Shown here: positions 18,426 through 27,844 of the stretch, one piece after another
Numbering within the stretch: the stretch's first letter is position 1
How the letters are laid out: each line of letters opens with the position of its first letter
From: an uncultured Thermomicrobia bacterium
GTDB taxonomy: Bacteria > Chloroflexota > Chloroflexia > Thermomicrobiales > JALYUS01
NCBI GenBank assembly: GCA_937968015.1
Contig: CALBSO010000121.1
Span: forward strand, 18,470 to 82,469
Length of the DNA: 64,000 bases
Direction: 5' to 3'
Translations under genes and position numbers: made by a program
Notes under the pieces: model-generated
The model's input: the letters and a program-made list of their open reading frames with translations, nothing else
Database searches by the model: none
Told to the model about the DNA's origin: nothing

Positions 18426-21400
18426 CTAGTTGATGCCATTGTTCACGTTGACGATGAAGCTCCCGGTCGCAACGTTGCCGGAAGAATCTCTGGCGGTGCA
18501 ATTCACCGTTGTTGGGCCATATGCGAACGTTGAGCCGGAGGGAGGGCTGCAGGTCACGGGCACCGGACCGTCCACGTTATCGAACGCAGAGACGGTATAT
18601 GTGACAACGGTCGGGCCGGGCGCAGTAACTAAAACACCTCTCGGAAGATTCAGGACCGGCGGTTGCGTGTCGGGCGGGCGGCGGACTGTCACGTTGAAAT
18701 TCCCTGTCCCGACATTCCCGGTGGCATCTTGGGCCGTGCAGGTGACGGTCGTCGTTCCGATCTTAAAGGTCGTGCCGGATGCCGGGGCGCAGGTCGCGGG
18801 TACCGGACCATCCACGACATCGGTCGCAGAGACGGAGTAGGTAACAACCGCACCCGCCGCGCTGGTCGCATCAACGGCGATATCGCCCGGCAGTGTCAGC
18901 GCAGGCGGCTGCGTGTCACGCACTGTGACCTTGAAGCTGCCGTTTGCGGCGTTGCCCGCCGCGTCTCGCGCGGAGCAGTTCACCGTTGTCGTTCCGATCG
19001 GGAAAACGGTATCGGACGACGCGCTGCATCGTACCGGCACCACGCCATCCACCACGTCCACCGCGGAGACAGAGAAGGGAACCGTCGCGCCGCCTCTCGT
19101 GTTCCCCTCGACAGTCAGATCGCCCGGCAATTTCAAGGCGGGTGGCTGCGTGTCCCGCACAGTGACGGTAAAGCTGCCAGTCGTCGTATTCCCGTTTGCG
19201 TCCTTGGCCGTACAGTTCACGGTCGTCGTACTGATCGGAAAAAGGGTGCCGGATGCCGGGATACACGTCACCGCCGCATTCCCGCTCGCGGAGACGGCGA
19301 AGGTCACTTTCGCACCTCCATGCTCGGTCGCCTCCGCCGTCAGGTTGCCGGGAAGCTTGAGTGTCGCGGGCCCCTGGATCGCGGTTGGGTTCACGGTCGC
19401 GGTCGGCACCGGGGTGGCGGCCGGCGGTGGAGCGAGCGTTGCGGTCGGCGCGCCAGGTATCGGCGTCGGGACGAGAGTCGGTGGCTGCGCTGAGGGAATC
19501 GGGGTGTTGGTCGGCGCATCGGTCGCCCCAGGCAGAGGCGTTGACGAAGGGGCAAGCGTGGGCGTTGATGTGACGGGCGCGGGCATCGGTGTGGCGGGCG
19601 AGTTATCCGGCAGCACCGTGAAATCAAGCGTTTGGATGTCGGAAACGTTGCCCGCGAGGTCGGTCGCCCGGAAGGAGATCCTGTGATCGCCGGGTCCGTC
19701 CACGACTTTATTCGCCTTGAAGTTGACGTCACTGAAATAGGGCTGCCAGTCGCCGCCATCGAGTTGTGACTCGATGATCGCCACGCCACTGAGCGGGTCT
19801 TCGTATCGGATATTTATTTTCGCCGACCCACGGGATTGTGGCTTCGTGCCGACCGCAAATCGCTGCGGCACGAAGCCGTAGCGAAACAGGCTACCGCGCG
19901 CTGCGGTCAGGGTTGCGGGATTCGCGAGTGAAATGTCGAGCTTGGGCGATGTGTGATCAATCGTGAACTTCCGGCTCGTCATCTGAATCTGGCCATTCAA
20001 CTGGGTGACGATGATCGCCTGGTAGACGCCTTCCGCACTAATCGTCATCCCGGGCGTGAAATCCTGGACCGGCACGGGGCCGGCGCCGGCCCCGTTTAGC
20101 GTCAGTGTCAGGACGCGTGCACTGATCACATCGCCGATGTCGCCGATCCACGAGACGTTGAGGACGACCGGGCTAGTGCTGACGCCTCCATCGGCGATGC
20201 TCCAGAACCACTGCGGCTTCGGGAAAGATGTGCCGCTCCCCGTCTTGGCGGGGGCGGAGTTGGCCGTACCCGATGAGCGCGCGCGCGGCGTCACCGTCAC
20301 TAGCGCGCCGGTAGTGCCAATAATTTTTGTCGCGGTACCGCTCGTCACCGTGGTCGTCGCGGTGCCGGGCGGATTGACAGGGTTCGGGTCCGAGCGGGTG
20401 CCGGGCTTGTTCGAGCCGTTCGGGTCGTAGATATTGTCGTCCAGGATGACGCCGTTCGCGTACTTCTTCGCGAGGTCGAGCACCTCGTTCACGTACCAGT
20501 CCGCATTGTTGTAGGAAAAGATCGCACCGCGCAGGTCGCCCGGCGCACCCCCGTTATGCAGATAGAAAGCGGCGGCATAAATGGCGGATTCGGGGTCCCA
20601 GATCCCTTCTTTGCCGAGGTTCTTCCCCGTTGCCGCGTCAACGTTCGCAATCAGGCCGCGATACGTACTCGGCAGAAACTGCATCATACCGAGGGCGTGC
20701 GCATCTTCCGTCCCGGCGAACCGCTCGATCAGCGGGCCTTGCGCACGGGGCGTGAAATTCGACTCGATGCGCCCGATCGCGAGGAGGATTTCGCGCGGTA
20801 CGCCGGTCTTGGCGGCAGCGGCGGTGAAGAACGGCATGAGTTGAGACGGCGCCAGCGGACTGCTATTCGTAGCGGAGACGCCCTGAGGATTCTCTGCCGG
20901 GGTGAGCGTGGTGTTCACACGCGTGCAGCCCTGATCTTTGCCGTCATAGGTACGAATCCAGCGCATATTGTAGCCGCTGTTGACGAAGGTCTGAAGGGAT
21001 TTATTGGCCGTCCCGTCCCACGGGTCAGTGACGGCGTAGTTTGATGCCTGACCACCGCCGCCCGCCGTGACGACGACGAAGTGCATGCCCGTCTGTCCGC
21101 GGAGCATGCCGACGATGGCGGGCTTGCCGGCCGAGAGCACCTGATCGAGGTTCTGCCAGGAGAAATCGAAGCCGTTATTCCCGGTGACCGCGCCCTTCGC
21201 GCAGGGGACAGCCTGCGCCCAGTAGAGAAGGTCCGCATATTGACCGAGACATTGGTTGAGTTGCGGCGGTGTGAGGCCCGCGCCATAGTAATTGAGAACC
21301 ATCGCCGTGGAGGTCACGGCGCAGCCGAAGTTGCCGATGCTGTCGCCTGCGGCATACATAAGCAGGTTTCGCCAGTTTGGGTCATTCTGGCTGTAGACTG

Positions 21401-22664
21401 GCATCGCGCAGGCCGTGCCGCTTGCCGGTAACGGCGTGGCAGCACCGACCACAGCGGGCGGTATGGTCTGATCCGCATGGGCCGCGTTGCGGACTGTACC
21501 GCTCGCGATATCAATTTCGGTCTGCCGGAGGCCACCACTAATCCCGCTCCCCGCGGTCCCCTGCCCCCCCGATTGCCGAGTACCGGACGGCGCCGAATTC
21601 GACGGCGCGCTCGCGGCGCGTGTGCCCTGGTCTTTTCGGTTGCCTTCGCGGACGATATTCTGGAAGATGACCGTTTTGTTGTCCGCCGCCCAGCAAAGCG
21701 GCAGCGTTGGATTGCCAGAGAAGTCCTCCGGTTGGAGGAGGTCGGGCGGCGTATCAATCTTGTGTGGTTGGCCACCGACCTCGGCGATCCACAGTTCGAG
21801 TTGCGTCTGATTCTGCGCCGCCTTCTGCGCGTTCAGTTGAACGAAAGCGATTTGCCGGTTGTCCGGCGACCAGGCAGGCTTGACGGACCAGAAACCGCGC
21901 GGGATATTCGCGAGTTCAACGCGCTGGCCGGGGTTCGCGACATCAATGTACCAGAGGTGCGCATCGTCCATCGCTTCGTTACTCGCGGTGACGTACGCGA
22001 GGCGGGAGCCGTCCCCTGAGAGTGCAAGCAGGGGTTCGTAGAGGCCGGGCAGGACGTCTGCGTGTTCCGTGCGAAGAATTTGCAGGTCGCTCAGGTCCGG
22101 GTTGCTGAGACGGATCGCAGTCGTTGTATCATCGCTGAACAGGCTGGCAATCTTCGACGCCGGGCTGGCGCAGATATTGCCGGTTGGCTCGGCGGGTGTG
22201 GCGTTCGAGCCGCGGTTGTGGATGAGCAGACCCACGACGACGCCGATGAGGAGGACACTTGCCGCGGCGATGCCGATCAGCCATGGGGCGCGACTGCGTG
22301 GCGGCGCCGCGGCCACTGGCCCGGTTGTGATCGCGGCGGCACCGAGGACGCGGAGTGGAACGCTCGCCTCGCCGACCGGTGTATCGGTTCTCCGCGCAAT
22401 GAGGACAACCGTGATCAGGAGATCGGCGGAGAAGGCATCAGCGGGGATGTTGACGATGATTGAGGCGGTGACCTGCTCACCCGGCCTGACGGAGACGGTT
22501 GGCGGTCGGAGCGTCAGCCATGCCGGTTCGACGCCGCGCGGCCGGAGCGAGAACTCCTCCACCTGCGTGCCCGTATTCGTGATAAAGGCGGTCAAGACGG
22601 CAAGGTTGCTTGCTTCGACTTGTGATCGGTCTATCGTTAGCGTCACGTTCGCGGGTACGCTCAT
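18426..22664 (-). CDS. Membrane-anchored C39-like peptidase / lytic transglycosylase / HYR protein
   Basis: 1412 residues. An N-terminal NEW3/CARDB-like beta domain precedes a membrane helix at about 127-149, so most of the protein is extracellular. Next are a TolB/PD40-like propeller segment (about 165-330), a C39-type cysteine peptidase domain (MPVYSQNDPNWRN; Cys448, His528, Asp547), a lytic transglycosylase domain with Glu634 in GRIESNFTP and ALGMMQFLPSTYRG, a Pro/Thr linker, and four HYR beta repeats (about 1085-1412). GAGG lies 8 nt before the ATG. It can plausibly cut peptide and glycan in the cell wall. Proximity to the eCIS raises a role in particle release or wall passage, but this is only inference. 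Confidence 0.82.
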   Translation of the reverse strand: MSVPANVTLTIDRSQVEASNLAVLTAFITNTGTQVEEFSLRPRGVEPAWLTLRPPTVSVRPGEQVTASIIVNIPADAFSADLLITVVLIARRTDTPVGEASVPLRVLGAAAITTGPVAAAPPRSRAPWLIGIAAASVLLIGVVVGLLIHNRGSNATPAEPTGNICASPASKIASLFSDDTTTAIRLSNPDLSDLQILRTEHADVLPGLYEPLLALSGDGSRLAYVTASNEAMDDAHLWYIDVANPGQRVELANIPRGFWSVKPAWSPDNRQIAFVQLNAQKAAQNQTQLELWIAEVGGQPHKIDTPPDLLQPEDFSGNPTLPLCWAADNKTVIFQNIVREGNRKDQGTRAASAPSNSAPSGTRQSGGQGTAGSGISGGLRQTEIDIASGTVRNAAHADQTIPPAVVGAATPLPASGTACAMPVYSQNDPNWRNLLMYAAGDSIGNFGCAVTSTAMVLNYYGAGLTPPQLNQCLGQYADLLYWAQAVPCAKGAVTGNNGFDFSWQNLDQVLSAGKPAIVGMLRGQTGMHFVVVTAGGGGQASNYAVTDPWDGTANKSLQTFVNSGYNMRWIRTYDGKDQGCTRVNTTLTPAENPQGVSATNSSPLAPSQLMPFFTAAAAKTGVPREILLAIGRIESNFTPRAQGPLIERFAGTEDAHALGMMQFLPSTYRGLIANVDAATGKNLGKEGIWDPESAIYAAAFYLHNGGAPGDLRGAIFSYNNADWYVNEVLDLAKKYANGVILDDNIYDPNGSNKPGTRSDPNPVNPPGTATTTVTSGTATKIIGTTGALVTVTPRARSSGTANSAPAKTGSGTSFPKPQWFWSIADGGVSTSPVVLNVSWIGDIGDVISARVLTLTLNGAGAGPVPVQDFTPGMTISAEGVYQAIIVTQLNGQIQMTSRKFTIDHTSPKLDISLANPATLTAARGSLFRYGFVPQRFAVGTKPQSRGSAKINIRYEDPLSGVAIIESQLDGGDWQPYFSDVNFKANKVVDGPGDHRISFRATDLAGNVSDIQTLDFTVLPDNSPATPMPAPVTSTPTLAPSSTPLPGATDAPTNTPIPSAQPPTLVPTPIPGAPTATLAPPPAATPVPTATVNPTAIQGPATLKLPGNLTAEATEHGGAKVTFAVSASGNAAVTCIPASGTLFPISTTTVNCTAKDANGNTTTGSFTVTVRDTQPPALKLPGDLTVEGNTRGGATVPFSVSAVDVVDGVVPVRCSASSDTVFPIGTTTVNCSARDAAGNAANGSFKVTVRDTQPPALTLPGDIAVDATSAAGAVVTYSVSATDVVDGPVPATCAPASGTTFKIGTTTVTCTAQDATGNVGTGNFNVTVRRPPDTQPPVLNLPRGVLVTAPGPTVVTYTVSAFDNVDGPVPVTCSPPSGSTFAYGPTTVNCTARDSSGNVATGSFIVNVNNGIN

Positions 22665-22980
22665 CCCAAATACCTCGGATTTTCCCGATTTACGTTTTCA
22701 TTTTGCCTTGCCCCGTGCCCACAACGCCGTTTGCGAACCGAAGACGCAGGATACCCACCACTGCCGTGAAGAAGCTTAGTAGATCACTTCCAAGACACTG
22801 CAGCATCACATGGGTCACAATCCTATGCAGACTCGATGGAGTGTGGACGGTAATCGGTACGAGCGAGCAGGGTGAAGAACATCGGGGGCGATAGGGTGGT
22901 GTCCATCTGCCATGCAGGAGCCTCCGAGAAGGCGAGCCGCACGGATCAAATGGTTCATTCAGCCAATGGGGCAAGGAGAT
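22665..22980. other. 316-nt intergenic region, no gene seen
   Basis: This gap lies upstream of the 1412-residue protein gene and downstream of tRNA-Glu, both on the minus strand. It must hold the promoter of the large protein, but no convincing -35/-10 pair was found. No RNA gene, terminator with a T-tract or strong repeat was recognised. Confidence 0.4.
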
Positions 22981-23057
22981 TGGTAGCGCGTACGGGATTC
23001 GAACCCGTGATCTCCACCTTGAGAGGGTGATGTCCTAGGCCGCTAGACGAACGCGCC
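22981..23057 (-). tRNA. tRNA-Glu (anticodon CTC)
   Basis: Reading the minus strand, a full cloverleaf is visible. The acceptor stem GGCGCGT pairs with ACGCGCT (one G-U pair), the D-arm includes TAGCGGCCTA, the anticodon loop is CTCTCAA with anticodon CTC, and the T-arm is CGGGTTCGAATCCCG. The discriminator is A and CCA is encoded. No intron is present. The anticodon reads GAG (Glu). Confidence 0.97.
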
Positions 23058-23078
23058 ACGTCGCATCTGCGAGGATGG

Positions 23079-23107
23079 AGTATAAGATGCCGGGTGCTTC
23101 CTGTCAA
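23079..23107 (-). promoter_or_regulatory. Sigma-70 promoter of tRNA-Glu
   Basis: On the minus strand TTGACA (23107-23102), a 17-nt spacer and TATACT (23084-23079) form a near-consensus promoter. The expected transcription start is about 15 nt before the mature tRNA 5' end. Position and quality fit a stable-RNA promoter. Confidence 0.85.
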
Positions 23108-23158
23108 TTTGGGTCCGGAGTCCGAAGAAGGGGCCATTCGCTCCGAACATCGAACTCC

Positions 23159-24631
23159 TCACCGGCCGCTCTCGTTCGTCGGTGGCTCGTCGCCTGCATC
23201 GCTACGCCCGTGCAGGAAGTCGTTCATCGTCCGGCGGAAGCGGGAGCCGATGCCACGATCCTTCGGTATGCCGGTGAGGTCCGGGCCGCCCCGCGCGGCG
23301 AGTTGGCGTTCCAGTCGCTCCGCGTATGTGCTTGTCTGGAAGAGCGTCCGTTCCAGTTCGTTGACGCGCTCCTGCAAATCAGCGGCGATGAAGCCGGGCA
23401 CGCGCGCCCCTTTCGTCGGCTGGCGACAGAAGGCCACGAGCGGCTGCGCGACCGCCTCCCAGGTGAATGATTGCCCCAGCGCGTGCCCCCGCGCGGCGAG
23501 CAGCCGCCGCTCATACGGGTTGTCAATCAGGTTCGCCAGCGTCACAGCGAGCGCGGCGTCATCTCCCGGCGGCACGATGCGCCCGGCGTCGTAGGCGCGT
23601 AGCAGGTCCGCCATCGTGTCGCCATCGCTGACGATGGGCACGATGCCCGCCCAGAGCGCGTCGAGGACCGGCGTGCGAAAGGCGAAGCGCGCCGCGAGCG
23701 ACGATTGCTGGAGGCTGACGCCCGCGTCCGCTTCCAGCAGATATTCCGCCCGCTCGGTGTAGGGGATCGGGTCATCGGGGAAGAAGAGATGCGTGCCCGT
23801 CAATTCCAGTTCGTCGCTGCGCTGGCGGACCGCATCACGCAGCGAGAGTGGCGCCGGTGCGCCATCCGACGGAGTAGGAGGCGGTGTGTCGAGCATGACG
23901 GTGCGGATCGGGTAATCCATGTCGCGCAGCCGTGCCGTCGCCTGGAGAAGCGTGAGTGGGTCGAGGCCGTGCCAGAGGCCACCACCCCAGAGCGCGACGA
24001 AGTCGTTCAGGCCGATACCCGGCATGACGCCCTTCAGCGCCTTCGCCTGCTTCGGTGGCGGGAGCGCGGGGATACCGTACGGCACGACATCAACGAGCGC
24101 CCGACCGTCCGGCGCACGGCGATAGATCGCTTCGGTGAGCCGTCCGATGTGAGCGAGCGCGCCGAGCCAGAAGGCGCGTTGCGTTTCGCCCGGACAGATG
24201 AAGAAATCACCCGCCGCGAGCAGCCCGTTGATCGCGATGAGATCGCGCGCCAGCCCCTCCTCGGCCGCCGATTCCCGCGCCTGGTGCGCTTCCAGATGCT
24301 CGACGATCCACGGGCGGCAAAGGTCCACGACGAGGTATTTCGTTGCCATCTCCTCAGCGGGCAGCGCGGGGAGTGGGAGCGCCTGCGCGACGATCACATC
24401 GTGGGCGCGGATCAGTTCGGTCAGCGCCGCATATCCCTCGCTCGCGGGCGGGATGGCGGCAATGAAGAAGCCGGGACCGTCCGGCGGTGTCGGCACGGGC
24501 GCGGCGAGGGTCGTGCGGAACTCCCGCGCGAGGATGGTAGCGAGTTCCCACGCGCGTATCGCCTGCTCGCCCATCAATGGGCCGACCGGTTCGTCGGTGA
24601 CAATCAGTAGTCGTGGGATGAACGCGGTCAT
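23159..24631 (-). CDS. Group 1 glycosyltransferase-like protein
   Basis: 490 residues with a two-Rossmann (GT-B) layout. The N-domain starts RLLIVTDEPVGPLMGEQAIR, the C-domain contains FVALWGGGLWHGLDPLTLLQ and a late VSDGDTMADLLRAYDAGRIV segment as in GT4-type donors sites. Residues about 440-460 (LQERVNELERTLF) predict a short coiled coil. The likely role is sugar transfer in glycolipid or surface glycan synthesis, with donor and acceptor unknown. It stands alone between tRNA-Glu and the divergent M24-family gene. No signal peptide. Confidence 0.75.
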   Translation of the reverse strand: MTAFIPRLLIVTDEPVGPLMGEQAIRAWELATILAREFRTTLAAPVPTPPDGPGFFIAAIPPASEGYAALTELIRAHDVIVAQALPLPALPAEEMATKYLVVDLCRPWIVEHLEAHQARESAAEEGLARDLIAINGLLAAGDFFICPGETQRAFWLGALAHIGRLTEAIYRRAPDGRALVDVVPYGIPALPPPKQAKALKGVMPGIGLNDFVALWGGGLWHGLDPLTLLQATARLRDMDYPIRTVMLDTPPPTPSDGAPAPLSLRDAVRQRSDELELTGTHLFFPDDPIPYTERAEYLLEADAGVSLQQSSLAARFAFRTPVLDALWAGIVPIVSDGDTMADLLRAYDAGRIVPPGDDAALAVTLANLIDNPYERRLLAARGHALGQSFTWEAVAQPLVAFCRQPTKGARVPGFIAADLQERVNELERTLFQTSTYAERLERQLAARGGPDLTGIPKDRGIGSRFRRTMNDFLHGRSDAGDEPPTNESGR

Positions 24632-24770
24632 GGCGGTATCTCAGTCCGTGTGCAGCGGAGACGCTCGATCGCGCATCCCGCTGTGCCGTATCTCTCTGCG
24701 CACACACTACACGTTCTCTGGCGCTCCGTCACGCGGCAGGCTCTGACATGCGGACGTACATTCGGCGCGG

Positions 24771-24800
24771 TTGACCCAGCCGACCCGGCTGCTTTAGGAT
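24771..24800 (+). promoter_or_regulatory. Candidate promoter of the M24-family gene
   Basis: TTGACC (24771-24776), 18-nt spacer, TAGGAT (24795-24800). It lies about 48 nt upstream of the chosen GTG start at 24848. The -35 is good and the -10 weak. Confidence 0.45.
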
Positions 24801-24847
24801 GGCTCCCGGTCTTGAATGCAGGGAATACAAGAAAGGGAGCGTCCATC

Positions 24848-26041
24848 GTGGTGCAGTTACGCTTGAGCGATGCCGAGTACGAGAGACGGCGAGCAACGAT
24901 CCTACAGCGGCTGGGGGAGCGGGGCATCACGGCGGTTGTGCTCTTCGGCGGGAACAATGTCTCCTACTTCAGCCGCTTCGGGTTTATCCCGACCGAGCGG
25001 CCGATGGCCTACCTGCTCACTGCGAACCGCTCGGCACTCCTCGTGCCGCGTCTTGAAGGAGAACACGCCGAGGAGTTCGCGCTCGTGGACAAGGTCGTTA
25101 CCTACCCGGAATATCCCGGCGAACGGCACCCGATGGAATTTATGAAGGATTTGCTCACCGATTTCGGCCTGACGCACGCGCGAATCGGCGTGGATTCGGA
25201 GGGCTATGGCGCGCTCTACGGCTATCGCGGCCCCTCGGTGAGCCAACTGCTGCCGGATGCCACGATCACCAACATCCGCGATGATGTCGAGTACATGCAG
25301 ATGATCAACTCGGAGGAGGAACTGAACCTGATCCGCGAGAGCGCGCGCTGGGGCAATCTCGCGCATGTCTATTTGCAGGAATACTGCAAGGTCGGCGTTT
25401 CGGAGACGGAAATCTCGATGCGGGCGTCCGACGAGGCGACGCTGGCGATGATCCGCACACTCGGCAAGGAGTACCGCCCGGTCAGTTTCGGGCGGCCCGG
25501 TGCGTCGGCGGGCTTCCGCGGGCAGATCGGTAAAGATTCCGCCCTGCCGCACGCGATGACGAGCAACGCACGCCTCAAGGCGGGCGATGTGCTCGTGACG
25601 GGCGCGGGCGCCTCCGTCTGGGGCTACGGCAGCGAGTTGGAGCGCACGATGGTCATGGGTGAGCCGAGCAAGAAGCAGGAGAAGTACTTCAATCTGATGC
25701 TCGCGGCACAGACTCTCGCCTGCGACGCGATCAAGCCGGGTATCCCCTGTTCCGAGGTGGATCGGCAGGTGCGCGCCTTCTTCACCGAGCACGACTTGTG
25801 GGAGTACTGGCGGCACCATACCGGCCACGCCAAGTCCACGCTCGTCCACGAAGCGCCCTTCCTCGACATCGGAGACAACCGCATCATGGAAGTCGGCATG
25901 GTCTTCACCGTCGAGCCGGGCATCTACCTGAACGGCTTCGCGGGCTTCCGCCACTCCGACACCGTCGCCGTGACGCCGGACGGCATCGAGTGGCTCACCT
26001 ATTACCCGCGCGACTTGGAGAGCCTGACGATCCCAGTCTGA
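24848..26041 (+). CDS. M24-fold (Xaa-Pro peptidase/creatinase-like) hydrolase lacking metal ligands
   Basis: 397 residues from GTG 24848, chosen because GAAAGGGAG lies 8 nt upstream; the frame extends further 5' without homology. An N-terminal creatinase-type domain is followed by a pita-bread fold (HHTGHAKSTLVHEAP, VFTVEPGIYLNGFAG). Of the five metal ligands expected in aminopeptidase P, Gly252 replaces the first Asp, Glu263 the second and Ser370 the last Glu, while His and one Glu remain. The His in DSALPHAMTS, equivalent to the creatinase catalytic His, is kept. A metal-independent hydrolase related to creatinase is more likely than a peptidase. Substrate unknown. Confidence 0.8.
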   Translation: MVQLRLSDAEYERRRATILQRLGERGITAVVLFGGNNVSYFSRFGFIPTERPMAYLLTANRSALLVPRLEGEHAEEFALVDKVVTYPEYPGERHPMEFMKDLLTDFGLTHARIGVDSEGYGALYGYRGPSVSQLLPDATITNIRDDVEYMQMINSEEELNLIRESARWGNLAHVYLQEYCKVGVSETEISMRASDEATLAMIRTLGKEYRPVSFGRPGASAGFRGQIGKDSALPHAMTSNARLKAGDVLVTGAGASVWGYGSELERTMVMGEPSKKQEKYFNLMLAAQTLACDAIKPGIPCSEVDRQVRAFFTEHDLWEYWRHHTGHAKSTLVHEAPFLDIGDNRIMEVGMVFTVEPGIYLNGFAGFRHSDTVAVTPDGIEWLTYYPRDLESLTIPV

Positions 26042-26171
26042 GGACGATCAATGAACCGCCAAGATTGTCTGTTCGTTTTCCGCTCCCCCTTCCGGGCGCG
26101 GGCGCCCTTTGGGCAGCATGGGCAGGTGGGGGTAAGGGCGAACAGTGCATCTTGGTGGTTTTGAAAACGCC

Positions 26172-26981
26172 TCATCCCTCGATTTTCGCGATGTACCGCT
26201 CCGCCGAACGAGTGACAGCGCCTTTCGCATCCGGCGCGACGAGACGATCCCACCAGCCACCATAGAGGGCATCGAAGGGGAATGGTTCGACCGCCGCGAC
26301 GATCCGACGGATTGCCGCGGCGGGGAGCGGGACGAGGTTCGGGTAACTGTAGAGGAAACTGACGTAGCGGCGGTCTGAGACAACCTGAATCGTGTCGCCC
26401 GTCAGGAGGGCGCCGCGCCCCTCCGCACCCGCCGCCCAGTGGAGCGCGGTACTCCCCGCGAAATGGCCCCCGCAGCGAATAAGTGTGATGCCGTCCATGA
26501 GCGAATGCATCTCGCCCTCCCAGAAGACGATGGCGGGGTCGGGCCGCATCACCCACGGGCGGTCGTCCGCGTGGAGGTAGACCGGCGCGTCGAACGTATG
26601 GCTCCATTCCACCATCGAGGAGTAGAAATGCGGATGCGAAATGGCGATGGCAGCGATCCCGCCGAGCGCCCGTACTACCGCAATGGTTGGATCGTCAAGG
26701 AGGCTGATACAGTCCCACAAGAGATTCCCTGCCGCTGTCCGCACGAGGAGCGCCCGCTGACCGATCGCGAATCCTGGATGCGTGCCAATCCCGGTCAGGT
26801 CTGGCGCGACGGGTTTGATGACGTTGTGGGAGCCGTCCCGGAGTGCGGTCATCGTCGTCCATTGCTGCCCATTGCTGCCGACGTACTGCCGCTCATCCTC
26901 GCAGATCGGGCACCGCTCCGGTGGCCGCGCGCTGGCGGCAAACTGCACGCCACAGGTCTTGCATATGTAGCATTCGCTCAT
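26172..26981 (-). CDS. Zinc-ribbon plus metallo-beta-lactamase-fold hydrolase, atypical motif
   Basis: 269 residues. A rubredoxin-like ribbon (CKTCGVQF ... CPICEDE) occupies residues 1-35. The metallo-beta-lactamase fold follows, with HPHFYSS where HxHxDH is usual, a later GGHFAGSTALHW His and LLTGDTI Asp. Loss of the Asp-His pair of the first motif implies a single-metal or altered site. It could be a glyoxalase-II or flavodiiron-like relative. It converges with the M24 gene across 130 nt containing a weak GC hairpin (26094-26107) followed by TTT. Confidence 0.8.
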   Translation of the reverse strand: MSECYICKTCGVQFAASARPPERCPICEDERQYVGSNGQQWTTMTALRDGSHNVIKPVAPDLTGIGTHPGFAIGQRALLVRTAAGNLLWDCISLLDDPTIAVVRALGGIAAIAISHPHFYSSMVEWSHTFDAPVYLHADDRPWVMRPDPAIVFWEGEMHSLMDGITLIRCGGHFAGSTALHWAAGAEGRGALLTGDTIQVVSDRRYVSFLYSYPNLVPLPAAAIRRIVAAVEPFPFDALYGGWWDRLVAPDAKGAVTRSAERYIAKIEG

Positions 26982-27104
26982 CGAACATCACCTCGCATCC
27001 GATAGACGACAACCGGTTGCTGCCATTGTACGATACGCGCGCGATACGCCGGGGAATGCCGCCACGGTATCCGGCGTTCAGGCGAGCAACGAAGGAGTAT
27101 TGCC

Positions 27105-27647
27105 ATGACCGATACTGCCAAGGACCGCATCGCCTTTCTGCGCGGGCTGAATGCCACCCGCAACTTTCGCCCGGACCCGGTGCCGGATGCGATTGTCAAC
27201 GACATCCTGCACGTCGCCCGCTGGTCCGGCAGCGCGAGCAATGTGCAGCCGTGGGAGTTCGTCGTCATCCGCAATCGTGAGACGCTACGCAGACTCGCGG
27301 AGGTCAGCCCGAATGTGCGGCACGCAGCGAACGCACCGCTCGGTATCGTCCTCGTAATGACGGGCGATCCCAACAAAGTGCCGCATGAGACCTATGACGA
27401 GGGTCGCCTCAGTGAGCGGATCATGCTTGCGGCGAAAGCGCACGGCCTCGGCTCATGCATCGGCTGGTTCCGGCCGGAGACGATGTCGGCGGCGAAACAG
27501 GCGCTTGGCATCCCGGAGAACCGTCTCGTCCGCACGGAAATCTCCATTGGCTATTCGGATGAAGAGGCGCAAGCCGCCCGCCAGAAACCCGCCCAGGCTC
27601 GCAAGCCACTCGCCGAGATCGTCCATCAGGAGCGATATCGCGGCTGA
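27105..27647 (+). CDS. Nitroreductase family protein
   Basis: 180 residues, the usual short single-domain length. N-terminal FLRGLNATRNFRPDPVP and ARWSGSASNVQPWEFVVI are the FMN-contacting segments of the nitroreductase fold; GLGSCIGWF and the C-terminal IGYSDEE complete it. The family forms dimers using FMN and NAD(P)H to reduce nitro groups, quinones or enones. An AAGGAG site precedes the ATG. It is monocistronic and divergent from the zinc-ribbon hydrolase. Physiological substrate unknown. Confidence 0.88.
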   Translation: MTDTAKDRIAFLRGLNATRNFRPDPVPDAIVNDILHVARWSGSASNVQPWEFVVIRNRETLRRLAEVSPNVRHAANAPLGIVLVMTGDPNKVPHETYDEGRLSERIMLAAKAHGLGSCIGWFRPETMSAAKQALGIPENRLVRTEISIGYSDEEAQAARQKPAQARKPLAEIVHQERYRG

Positions 27648-27844
27648 TATACACCGGACTTTCGCGCGTCACCGTTCGCCACGAAGCATGGCGCGCGTAG
27701 CCATCGTCTCTGTGCTTCCGGGCGCGTTAAACCTGCGCCATTTCGGCTCTTCTCGTCTCACTTCCATCGAATACAGAGGCCTGGCGCGGTGCCTTGTACT
27801 ACCGAGGAACGCGGCGGGGATTGATCATCGTTGGGGGAAATGGG

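Noticed and set aside
26094..26110. GC hairpin between the M24 and zinc-ribbon hydrolase genes as a terminator
   Set aside because: Only a 5-bp stem with a GC loop and three T residues; too weak to list as a feature.
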